A stretch of 6,114 nt of DNA from Novosphingobium sp. (lineage in GTDB: Bacteria; Pseudomonadota; Alphaproteobacteria; Sphingomonadales; Sphingomonadaceae). The stretch spans positions 1-6,114 of the forward strand of contig JAIXYF010000087.1 in assembly GCA_027490345.1 (NCBI GenBank), given 5' to 3'. A program made the position numbers and the translations under genes. Positions 1-5,220 of this stretch are shown here, in pieces. Position 1 is the first letter of the stretch. Every line of letters starts with the position of its first letter. Under the pieces are notes generated by a model, which saw only the letters and a program-made list of their open reading frames with translations, had not been told where the DNA came from and did no database searches.

Positions 1-1
1 G

Positions 2-217
2 GCCCCCGGAGTGCTGAAATCTGCGGCGAAAGCGGCAGGGGCCAAGGCCGCAGAGCAAGTGGCCAAAGCGCCGAAGCCCAAGCGCAGCGTGGCCACGCGC
101 CTGCTCACGGCGGCGGCCACGCGCATCGCCACGCGCTCCGTGCCAGGGGCCATCGTGGTCGGCGGCGTGCTGCTCGCCAAGACACTCCATGAGCGCCGGA
201 AGAACCGCAAGACTTGA
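2..217 (+). CDS. Small basic alanine/lysine-rich protein with one hydrophobic segment, probably 5'-truncated
   Basis: I do not recognise this gene. The frame is open from base 2. The first usable start inside the window is GTG at 11, which would give 68 residues, but no ribosome binding site is spaced correctly before it, so the true start is probably upstream of the window. Counting from that GTG, the N-terminal half is rich in Ala and Lys (for example KAAGAKAAEQVAKAPKPKR). A short hydrophobic stretch follows (VPGAIVVGGVLLA, about residues 44-56), and the protein ends in a basic tail (HERRKNRKT). This suggests a small membrane-anchored or nucleic-acid-associated protein, but no function can be assigned. 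It ends 31 bp before the chosen gmk start on the same strand, so the two may be cotranscribed. Confidence 0.5.
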   Translation, partial: APGVLKSAAKAAGAKAAEQVAKAPKPKRSVATRLLTAAATRIATRSVPGAIVVGGVLLAKTLHERRKNRKT

Positions 218-248
218 CCCCGGGGCCCGCGATGCGCCAACAGCGCGC

Positions 249-902
249 ATGGTCCAGCAGACTCTCCCGCCTTCCGATACGCTCCACCGCCGGGGCCTGA
301 TGTTCATCATGTCTTCGCCCTCAGGCGCGGGCAAGACGACGATCTCGCGCATGCTGCTCAAAGCAGATCCCGCGATCCGGCTCTCGGTTTCGGCCACCAC
401 GCGGCCCATGCGCTCTGGCGAAGTTGACGGGAGGGATTACCACTTCGTCACGCAGGCGGAATTCGGCCGTATGGTCGAGGCCGAAGAGTTCCTCGAATGG
501 GCCCACGTGTTTGGCAACAGCTACGGCACGCCCAAGGCGCAAGTGAAGGCGGGCCTGCGCGAAGGTCAGGATTTCCTGTTCGACATCGATTGGCAGGGCA
601 CCCAGCAGCTCTACCAGAAGCTTGAACGCGATGTGGTCCGCGTGTTCCTGCTGCCCCCCAGCATCGACGAATTGCGCCGCCGCCTGACCGGGCGCGGCAC
701 AGACAGCGCAGAGGTCATCGCCGCCCGCATGGAACGCGCCCGCGCCGAAATCAGCCACTGGGACGGCTACGATTATGTGATCGTCAACGACGACATCGAC
801 CAGTGCTTCGCCAAGGTCCGCGAAATCCTCGACGCCGAACGCATGAAGCGCGCACGCCAGACCGGCCTGATCGGCTTCGTGCGCGAATTGATGCAGCCCT
901 GA
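249..902 (+). CDS. gmk: Guanylate kinase
   Basis: Cytoplasmic enzyme that phosphorylates GMP to GDP with ATP, an essential step in purine nucleotide supply. The 217-residue product has the full family architecture. The P-loop SSPSGAGKTT is at residues 22-31. The GMP-binding segment runs from about 48 to 66 (S-ATTRP, then GEVDGRDYHF). EEFLEWAHVFGNSYGTP follows at 79-95, FDIDWQG at 111-117, and a lid with LRRRLTGRGTDS comes after that. The frame stays open upstream to another ATG at 189, but that start would add 20 unconserved residues and overlap the preceding gene by 29 bp. Family members usually have only about 10-20 residues before the GLMF strand, so ATG 249 is preferred. Neither start has a strong Shine-Dalgarno, so the exact start is uncertain. 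The identification itself is secure. Confidence 0.95.
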   Translation: MVQQTLPPSDTLHRRGLMFIMSSPSGAGKTTISRMLLKADPAIRLSVSATTRPMRSGEVDGRDYHFVTQAEFGRMVEAEEFLEWAHVFGNSYGTPKAQVKAGLREGQDFLFDIDWQGTQQLYQKLERDVVRVFLLPPSIDELRRRLTGRGTDSAEVIAARMERARAEISHWDGYDYVIVNDDIDQCFAKVREILDAERMKRARQTGLIGFVRELMQP

Positions 903-905
903 TCC

Positions 906-948
906 GGCGCGCCCCTTCCCCTTCTGGAGAAAGGACGCGCCGAGGGGC
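906..948. terminator. Possible bidirectional terminator hairpin between convergent genes
   Basis: The 47-bp gap between the gmk stop and the convergent dehydrogenase stop holds several self-complementary segments. GGCGCG (906-911) can pair with CGCGCC (936-941), enclosing an inner CCTT (920-923) / AAGG (931-934) stem with a 7-nt loop. An alternative outer stem is GCCCCT (911-916) with AGGGGC (943-948). There is no clear T-tract on either side, so this is a weak call supported mainly by the convergent position. Confidence 0.28.
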
Positions 949-949
949 C

Positions 950-1753
950 TTATTCCCCCAGCGGGTTGATGGGGTTTTCCGGAACGTAGGCGTTCACGAT
1001 GCCGCCATCGATCGGCAGCGGCGTGCCGATCACATAATCGCCCGCGCGGCTGGCCAGAAAGATCGCGCCGCCCGCCATGTCTTCCAGATTGCCGATCCGC
1101 TTCAAGGGGATGCCCCGCGCTGAAGCTTCGGGATTGTTGGCCGCGGCCTTGTTCATTTCCGAAGCAAAGGCGCCCGGGCAGATCGCGTTGACGATGATGT
1201 TGTCCTGCACCAGCCGCGCCGCCATCCGCCGCGTGAGGTGGACCAGCGCCGCTTTCGAAGCCTGATAGCTGTAAGTCTCCCACGGGTTGACGCGCAGGCC
1301 GTCGATCGAGGCGATGTTGATGACCTTGGCCGCCTGGTTCACGGCGCCAGCTTTCAGCAACCCATGCAGCTTCTGCGTGAGGAAGAAAGGCGTCTTGACG
1401 TTGAGGTTCATCACCTTGTCCCAGCCCATTTCCGGGAAGTCATCAAACTCTGCGCCCCAGGCCACGCCGGCATTGTTCACCAGAATGTCGATATGGCTCT
1501 CGCGCTGGGCCAGATCTTCGGCCAGCGCTTCGATCCCGGCGAAAGTGGAGATGTCGCCGGGCAGCGCGATGCAGTTCGGCCCGAGCTCGGCGGCGGTTTC
1601 CTCGACCACAGCGGCCTTGCGCGCGGTGATGTAGACCCGCGCGCAGCCCGCCGCGATGAAGCCTTCTGCGATCATCCGCCCGATCCCGCGCGAACCGCCC
1701 GTCACCACCGCAACGCGGCCTTCAAGGCTGAAAAGCTTGGCAAAATCCATCAT
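950..1753 (-). CDS. RhlG-like short-chain dehydrogenase/reductase (SDR)
   Basis: Classical SDR of 267 residues, expected to be a cytoplasmic NAD(P)(H)-dependent oxidoreductase on a hydroxy- or ketoacyl-type substrate. The cofactor motif TGGSRGIG is at 18-25, with the basic-leaning GSR expected of NADPH-preferring members. D67-I68 follows strand 4, and NNAG is at 93-96. The catalytic tetrad is complete: N118, S149, Y163 and K167 (YQASK). The PG motif is at 193-194 and the C-terminal cofactor loop ends in PIDGG. From memory, the spread of motifs (SLEGRVAVVTGGSRGIG, GWDKVMNLNV, RVNP then YSYQASKAA) resembles RhlG, a ketoacyl-reductase-like SDR named from Pseudomonas rhamnolipid work, but the substrate here is unknown. 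The frame also opens at TTG 1765, but GAGGA (1760-1764) sits 5 nt before ATG 1753, which decides the start; ATG 1750 is an alternative. It is the last gene of the acyl-CoA dehydrogenase operon. Confidence 0.9.
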   Translation of the reverse strand: MMDFAKLFSLEGRVAVVTGGSRGIGRMIAEGFIAAGCARVYITARKAAVVEETAAELGPNCIALPGDISTFAGIEALAEDLAQRESHIDILVNNAGVAWGAEFDDFPEMGWDKVMNLNVKTPFFLTQKLHGLLKAGAVNQAAKVINIASIDGLRVNPWETYSYQASKAALVHLTRRMAARLVQDNIIVNAICPGAFASEMNKAAANNPEASARGIPLKRIGNLEDMAGGAIFLASRAGDYVIGTPLPIDGGIVNAYVPENPINPLGE

Positions 1754-1759
1754 TCTAAT

Positions 1760-1764
1760 CCTCA
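1760..1764 (-). promoter_or_regulatory. Ribosome binding site overlapping the upstream stop codon
   Basis: On the minus strand the sequence reads TGAGGATTAGAATGATG. The TGA ends the small acyl-CoA dehydrogenase gene and its last two bases form part of the GAGGA Shine-Dalgarno for the SDR. Spacing is 5 nt to ATG 1753 and 8 nt to ATG 1750. This arrangement implies translational coupling and rejects the longer TTG start at 1765. Confidence 0.75.
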
Positions 1765-2901
1765 ATAGCCGCTAAGCTGGGCAACCCGCTCAGCGTGGTA
1801 ATTGGCATCGCCCATGAACTCGGTCAGCGCGCGCTCGCGCTTCATGTAGAGCCCGATGTCGTATTCGTCGGTCATGCCCACGCCGCCGTGCATCTGCACG
1901 CCTTCGCGCACCGCCAGATTGCACACCCGTGCGGCCTTGGCCTTGGCGACCGAAACCATCAGCTCCGCGCGCTCCGATCCGCCATCGAGCAGCTGCTGCG
2001 CCTTTATGACCGCCGCCTCGGCAATCTCGAGCTCGGAATAAAGGTGCGCCGCGCGGTGCTGCAGTGCCTGGAACTCGCCGATCAGCTTGCCGAACTGCTT
2101 GCGCGTCTTGAGGTAAGCAGTCGTCATGGCAAATGCCCCGCCGCCCACGCCGGTCTGCTCCGCCGCCGCGCCGATGCGCCCTGCGTTCAGAACCTTGTTC
2201 AGCAGCGCGCGCCCGCCATCCACTTCGCCGATCACGCTGGAACCATCGAGCTCCACCCCGTCGAACCGCACATGGCTGGCCACTGCGCTATCGACCAGCC
2301 GCACCGCATCGTGGCTCACGCCCGCCGCATCGCGCGGCACGGCAAACAGTGTCACCCCGTCCGCATCGCTGTCGCTGCCCGATGTGCGCGCCGCCACGAT
2401 CAGCGCATCCGCCGAAGCGCCGTGCACCACGAAGTCCTTCGCGCCCGTCAGCCGGAAGCCATTGCCTGCGCGCTCGGCCCGGCAAGCGATCTTCTCCGGC
2501 TTGTGCTTCGCGCCTTCGTCGATTGCCATGGCCAGCACCGTCTCGCCCGCGATCACGCCGGGCAGCCAGCGCCCGCGCAGGTCGTCCGATGCTTCCGAAA
2601 GCGCCGTCACGCCCATCACCGACGTCGTCAGGAACGGTGAAGGCGTCAGGTTGCGGCCGATCTCTGCCAGCACGATTCCCGCTTCGACATGGCCCATGGC
2701 CAGCCCGCCATCCGCCTCGGCGGCGAGCATGCCAGTAAGGCCCATTTCGGCAAACTGCTTCCACAGCCCGTGACCAAAGCCGTCCTTGCAGTTCTGGTCA
2801 CGCCAGTGGCGCAACTGCTGCTTGATCCCGCCTTCATCGGCCATGAAGCCAGTAACGCTCTGCGCCAACATGGCCTGATCTTCGGTATGATACAGCGGCA
2901 T
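1762..2901 (-). CDS. Acyl-CoA dehydrogenase, small or non-catalytic-type subunit (PimD/FadE28-like)
   Basis: FAD-dependent acyl-CoA dehydrogenase fold, 379 residues, near the usual family length. Visible landmarks are the N-terminal helix MPLYHTEDQAMLAQSV (1-16), the region normally holding the TEPGxGSD motif (here AMAIDEGAKHKPEKI, 124-138, without TEP), TGAKDFVVHGA (152-162), TRKQFGKLIGEFQALQHRAAH (266-286) and QMHGGVGMTDEYDIG (336-350). The usual acid positions are not Glu: the helix corresponding to the isovaleryl-CoA dehydrogenase base reads LNAGRIG (238-244), and the MCAD-type YEG position reads FMGD (362-365). I infer a structural or FAD-holding partner of the adjacent catalytic subunit, as known for alpha2beta2 acyl-CoA dehydrogenases of steroid side-chain degradation and annotated for pimeloyl-CoA dehydrogenase. 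It starts 3 nt after the stop of that subunit (TGA-TCC-ATG), which fits translational coupling. The substrate is unknown. Confidence 0.88.
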   Translation of the reverse strand: MPLYHTEDQAMLAQSVTGFMADEGGIKQQLRHWRDQNCKDGFGHGLWKQFAEMGLTGMLAAEADGGLAMGHVEAGIVLAEIGRNLTPSPFLTTSVMGVTALSEASDDLRGRWLPGVIAGETVLAMAIDEGAKHKPEKIACRAERAGNGFRLTGAKDFVVHGASADALIVAARTSGSDSDADGVTLFAVPRDAAGVSHDAVRLVDSAVASHVRFDGVELDGSSVIGEVDGGRALLNKVLNAGRIGAAAEQTGVGGGAFAMTTAYLKTRKQFGKLIGEFQALQHRAAHLYSELEIAEAAVIKAQQLLDGGSERAELMVSVAKAKAARVCNLAVREGVQMHGGVGMTDEYDIGLYMKRERALTEFMGDANYHAERVAQLSGY

Positions 2902-2904
2902 GGA

Positions 2905-4065
2905 TCAGGCCCCCGGCAGTTCGAGAATGCGCTTGGCCACGACATTGAGCATCACTTCGCTCGTGCCGCCCTCGATCGAATTGGCCTTGGTCCGCAGCCA
3001 GCTGCGCGAAGGCGCACCGCCGCGCGTTGCCTCGCTTTCCCACTCCAGCGCGGTGCTGCCGCCCGCCGCCATCAAGAGCTCGTGGCGCCGCTTGTTGAGC
3101 TCGGTCCCGGCATATTTCATCATGTTGGGCTGGGCGGGATGTGCGCGGCCCACCTTGATCTCGTCGAGGAACTTCTCGCCCATCGCCGCAAACGCCAGCG
3201 CGTCGATATCGAACTGGGCAAGTTCCGCGCGCAACATCGGATCGTCGAGCCCGCTGCGCGTCAGCACCTTGCCGATCGTGCTGGTCTGCGCGCCATCGCC
3301 CGCGCCCGAGATCATCTCGCGCTCGTGGCCCAGCAGGTACTTCGCCACGTCCCAGCCCCGATTGAGCTGGCCGACGATCTGACTCTTTGGCACCTTCACA
3401 TTGTCGAAAAACGTCTCGCAAAACGGCGAGGAACCGCTGATCAGCTTGATCGGCTTGGTCGTCACGCCCGGCGTCGTCATGTCGAACAGCAGGAACGAAA
3501 TGCCCTGATAGACGTTCGTCTTGTCCGTGCGAACAAGGCAGAAGATCCAGTCTGCCTTGTTGGCATAGCTGGTCCAGATCTTCTGGCCATTGACCACCCA
3601 GTGATCGCCCATATCCTCGCCGTAGGTCTGCAAGCTCACGAGGTCAGAGCCCGAACCCGGCTCGGAATAGCCCTGGCACCAGCGGATTTCGCCGCGCGCC
3701 ACCTGCCCCAGATAATGGACCTTCTGCTCTTCGGTGCCGAACTTGAGCAGCGCCGGCCCCAGCATCCAGATGCCGAAGCTGGAAAGCGGCGGCCGCGCCC
3801 CGGCTCGCGCCATTTCCTCGCGCCACACTTTGGCTTCAGCCGGGTTCATCCCCGCGCCGCCATAGGCAACCGGCCAGTCCGGCACGGTATAACCCTTGGC
3901 CGCGCAGACCTCCATCCACTGCTTCTGCGCTGCGCTCTTGAACACGAAATTGCGCCCGCCCCAGCAGATATCGTCCTCGCCTTGAACGGGGGCGCGCATC
4001 TCCTGCGGGCAGTTCGCTTCGATCCAGCTGCGGATTTCCGCGCGGAACGCTTCCAGCTCTGACAT
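2905..4065 (-). CDS. Acyl-CoA dehydrogenase, large or catalytic-type subunit (PimC/FadE29-like)
   Basis: FAD-dependent acyl-CoA dehydrogenase, 386 residues, introducing the alpha-beta double bond into an acyl-CoA. Landmarks are YSEPGSGSD (133-141, the flavin/substrate loop), VVNGQKIWTSYANKADW (157-173), ISFLLFDMTTPGV (189-201), FDNVKVP (220-226), LLGHERE (244-250) and the C-terminal SIEGGTSEVMLNVVAKRIL (363-381). Glu248 in the HER motif aligns by eye with the isovaleryl-CoA/long-chain dehydrogenase base, while the MCAD-type base position appears to be Gly366 with Glu365 beside it. The frame runs back to ATG 4209, but the added 48 residues are unlike the family and cross the palindrome. ATG 4065 has a good GAGGAG at 9 nt and gives the normal N-terminus (MSELEAFRAEIRSW). 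It heads the minus-strand operon with the smaller subunit, as in PimC/PimD-type pairs. The substrate cannot be determined. Confidence 0.9.
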   Translation of the reverse strand: MSELEAFRAEIRSWIEANCPQEMRAPVQGEDDICWGGRNFVFKSAAQKQWMEVCAAKGYTVPDWPVAYGGAGMNPAEAKVWREEMARAGARPPLSSFGIWMLGPALLKFGTEEQKVHYLGQVARGEIRWCQGYSEPGSGSDLVSLQTYGEDMGDHWVVNGQKIWTSYANKADWIFCLVRTDKTNVYQGISFLLFDMTTPGVTTKPIKLISGSSPFCETFFDNVKVPKSQIVGQLNRGWDVAKYLLGHEREMISGAGDGAQTSTIGKVLTRSGLDDPMLRAELAQFDIDALAFAAMGEKFLDEIKVGRAHPAQPNMMKYAGTELNKRRHELLMAAGGSTALEWESEATRGGAPSRSWLRTKANSIEGGTSEVMLNVVAKRILELPGA

Positions 4066-4074
4066 GGCTTTTTG

Positions 4075-4080
4075 CTCCTC
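4075..4080 (-). promoter_or_regulatory. Ribosome binding site fixing the large-subunit start
   Basis: Minus-strand GAGGAG lies 9 nt before ATG 4065. It supports the short start over the in-frame ATG at 4209, which has no comparable site and would translate through the operator-like palindrome. Confidence 0.75.
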
Positions 4081-4100
4081 TCTTAACCGGAAGGTTAAAG
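4081..4100. promoter_or_regulatory. Palindromic operator-like site 1
   Basis: A perfect 6-bp inverted repeat, TTAACC (4083-4088) and GGTTAA (4093-4098), is separated by GGAA. It is AT-rich in an otherwise GC-rich setting and lies 18-33 bp upstream of the start codon of the large acyl-CoA dehydrogenase subunit. A near-identical palindrome sits at 5155-5174; 14 of the 17 positions 4083-4099 match. Size and symmetry fit a TetR-family dimer site. The regulator is not in the window, so its identity is inference. Confidence 0.6.
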
Positions 4101-4121
4101 CGAGTCGGAGCGCGCTGGCAA
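4094..4121 (-). promoter_or_regulatory. Possible promoter of the acyl-CoA dehydrogenase operon
   Basis: On the minus strand, TTGCCA (4121-4116) and TTTAAC (4099-4094) are separated by 16 bp, giving reasonable -35 and -10 elements (4 of 6 consensus matches in the -10). The -10 would be one arm of the operator-like palindrome, so a bound protein would block RNA polymerase. This is pattern-based only. Confidence 0.35.
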
Positions 4122-4247
4122 GCGATGAATTTGCAAGGATTTTGCACCGGTCCACGCCAGCCAAGTATGCCGTAACGGAAAGCCGTTCCCGATTGACGGC
4201 AGCCTTCATCCGCGCAAGGTTCGGGCAAAATCAGAACCATCTGCCAC

Positions 4248-4254
4248 GGAGAGG
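4248..4254 (+). promoter_or_regulatory. Ribosome binding site of the second SDR gene
   Basis: GGAGAGG lies 6 nt before ATG 4261, firmly fixing that start. Upstream, in the 195-bp divergent region 4066-4260, there is also a TTGACG (4193-4198) that could be a -35 for the plus strand, but no convincing -10 follows it. An inverted repeat GGTTC-N11-GAACC (4218-4238) of unknown meaning is also present. Confidence 0.7.
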
Positions 4255-4260
4255 CTACTC

Positions 4261-5112
4261 ATGCGATTCCACAACAAGACTGTCGTCGTCACTGGCGCTG
4301 CATCGGGCATCGGCCGCGCCACGGCGCTGCTGTTTGCCGCAGAAGGCGCGAAAGTCTACGCCGCCGACATCGACGAGGCTGGCCTCGCGCAGACCGCCGC
4401 CGAATCCAACGGCGAAGTCCACACCGTGCGCTGCGATGTCTGCAACACCGAGGACATCAAGGCCCTGATGGACCGCGCCGCCGCCGAAACGGGCGGGATC
4501 GACGCCGTGTTCAACAATGCCGGCGCGGGCGGTGATATGGCCAAGATCGACGAGATCGAGCCCGAGGGCTGGGACCGCACGATGCACCTCCTGCTCCGCT
4601 CGGTCGCCTTCGGCATCCGCTATGCCGTGCCACACATGATCGGGCGCAAGGGCGCGGCCATCGTCAACACGTCCTCGGTCGCCGCCGTCGGCCCGGGCTA
4701 TTCGCCTAATGCTTATGCCGTGGCAAAAGCAGGCGTGCTCCACCTCACCAAGACCAGCGCCGCCGACCTTGCCCGCCACCAGATCCGCGTGAACGCCGTC
4801 CAGCCCGGTTTCATCAACACCAACATCTTCACCACATCGTTGGAAGTGCCCGCCGAACTCGAAGCGCAGGCCAAAGGCGCGATTGCGATGATGAGCGAAG
4901 CCGCCCAGCCCGTAGCGCGCGGCGGCCAGCCGAACGACATTGGCGAAGCCGTGCTTTATCTCTGCAGCGAGGCCGCCAGCTTCGTGAACGGCACGTCGAT
5001 CATCGTCGATGGCGGCCTCACCATCGGCCCGCGCCATTCGTGGGATCCCGAAGTGCCCGATCTGTTCGAAGCGTTGCGCCAGATGAAGGCCGCCGCCGCA
5101 GCGCAAGCCTGA
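4261..5112 (+). CDS. Short-chain dehydrogenase/reductase (SDR), probably NAD-dependent
   Basis: Classical SDR of 283 residues. The cofactor motif TGAASGIG is at 11-18, and Asp36 at the end of strand 2 (YAADID) points to NAD(H) rather than NADP(H). CDV is at 58-60 and NNAGAGG at 85-91. Catalytic Ser139, Tyr152 and Lys156 (YAVAK) are present, followed by PG at 182-183 and VDGG at 249-252. The helix that normally carries the fourth catalytic residue, Asn (as in W-x6-N-L), reads WDRTMHLLLRSVAFG (104-118), with Leu111 at that place. The last roughly 30 residues form an extension ending in an Ala-rich tail (KAAAAAQA). It probably oxidises or reduces a hydroxy/keto group; the substrate is unknown. 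It is transcribed divergently from the acyl-CoA dehydrogenase operon and is followed after 108 bp by another acyl-CoA dehydrogenase, suggesting a role in the same oxidation pathway. Confidence 0.9.
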   Translation: MRFHNKTVVVTGAASGIGRATALLFAAEGAKVYAADIDEAGLAQTAAESNGEVHTVRCDVCNTEDIKALMDRAAAETGGIDAVFNNAGAGGDMAKIDEIEPEGWDRTMHLLLRSVAFGIRYAVPHMIGRKGAAIVNTSSVAAVGPGYSPNAYAVAKAGVLHLTKTSAADLARHQIRVNAVQPGFINTNIFTTSLEVPAELEAQAKGAIAMMSEAAQPVARGGQPNDIGEAVLYLCSEAASFVNGTSIIVDGGLTIGPRHSWDPEVPDLFEALRQMKAAAAAQA

Positions 5113-5130
5113 TGCAGGAAGCCTGATGCA
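5105..5130 (+). repeat. Short tandem direct repeat at the SDR stop codon
   Basis: AAGCCTGATGCA occurs exactly at 5105-5116 and again at 5119-5130, a 14-bp period. The first copy includes the SDR stop codon TGA (5110-5112), so the second copy lies wholly in the 3' untranslated region. This looks like a small local duplication with no evident function. Confidence 0.8.
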
Positions 5131-5154
5131 ACTGGGCGCTTGATCTCGCGCCAA

Positions 5155-5174
5155 GTTTAACCGACAGATTAAAC
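5155..5174. promoter_or_regulatory. Palindromic operator-like site 2
   Basis: GTTTAACC (5155-5162) and GATTAAAC (5167-5174) form 8-bp arms, complementary at 7 of 8 positions, around GACA. The centre spacing is the same as in the palindrome at 4081-4100 and the sequence nearly the same. It ends 46 bp before ATG 5221, where a repressor site would be expected for the acyl-CoA dehydrogenase gene. I could not identify a convincing -35/-10 pair around it. Confidence 0.6.
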
Positions 5175-5208
5175 CATACACAGATGCGGTGCTCGGCAAC
5201 CGCACCGC

Positions 5209-5215
5209 AGGAGAG
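5209..5215 (+). promoter_or_regulatory. Ribosome binding site of the ACAD10/11-type gene
   Basis: AGGAGAG with its GGAG core (5210-5213) lies 7 nt before ATG 5221, an optimal spacing that fixes the start of the truncated acyl-CoA dehydrogenase. Confidence 0.75.
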
Positions 5216-5220
5216 CCAAC

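Noticed and set aside
189..248. Longer gmk start at ATG 189
   Set aside because: It overlaps the preceding gene by 29 bp and adds 20 residues not typical of guanylate kinases. ATG 249 fits the family length better, though no strong ribosome binding site decides it.
321..1283. Minus-strand open frame of 320 codons across gmk and the end of the SDR
   Set aside because: It covers gmk in antisense and the SDR in the wrong frame. Both real genes have complete motifs, and this product has none.
1795..2640. Plus-strand open frame of 281 codons within the small-subunit gene
   Set aside because: It is antisense to a recognisable acyl-CoA dehydrogenase and its His/Ala/Arg-rich product shows no domain.
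2689..4062. Long plus-strand open frame of 457 codons opposite the acyl-CoA dehydrogenase pair
   Set aside because: It runs antisense through both dehydrogenase genes, has low-complexity Ala/Arg/His composition and no domain, and mirrors real codons on the other strand.
4066..4209. 48-residue N-terminal extension of the large acyl-CoA dehydrogenase subunit from ATG 4209
   Set aside because: The extension has no family similarity, no ribosome binding site, and would run through the palindrome and candidate promoter. ATG 4065 has GAGGAG at 9 nt and the expected N-terminus.
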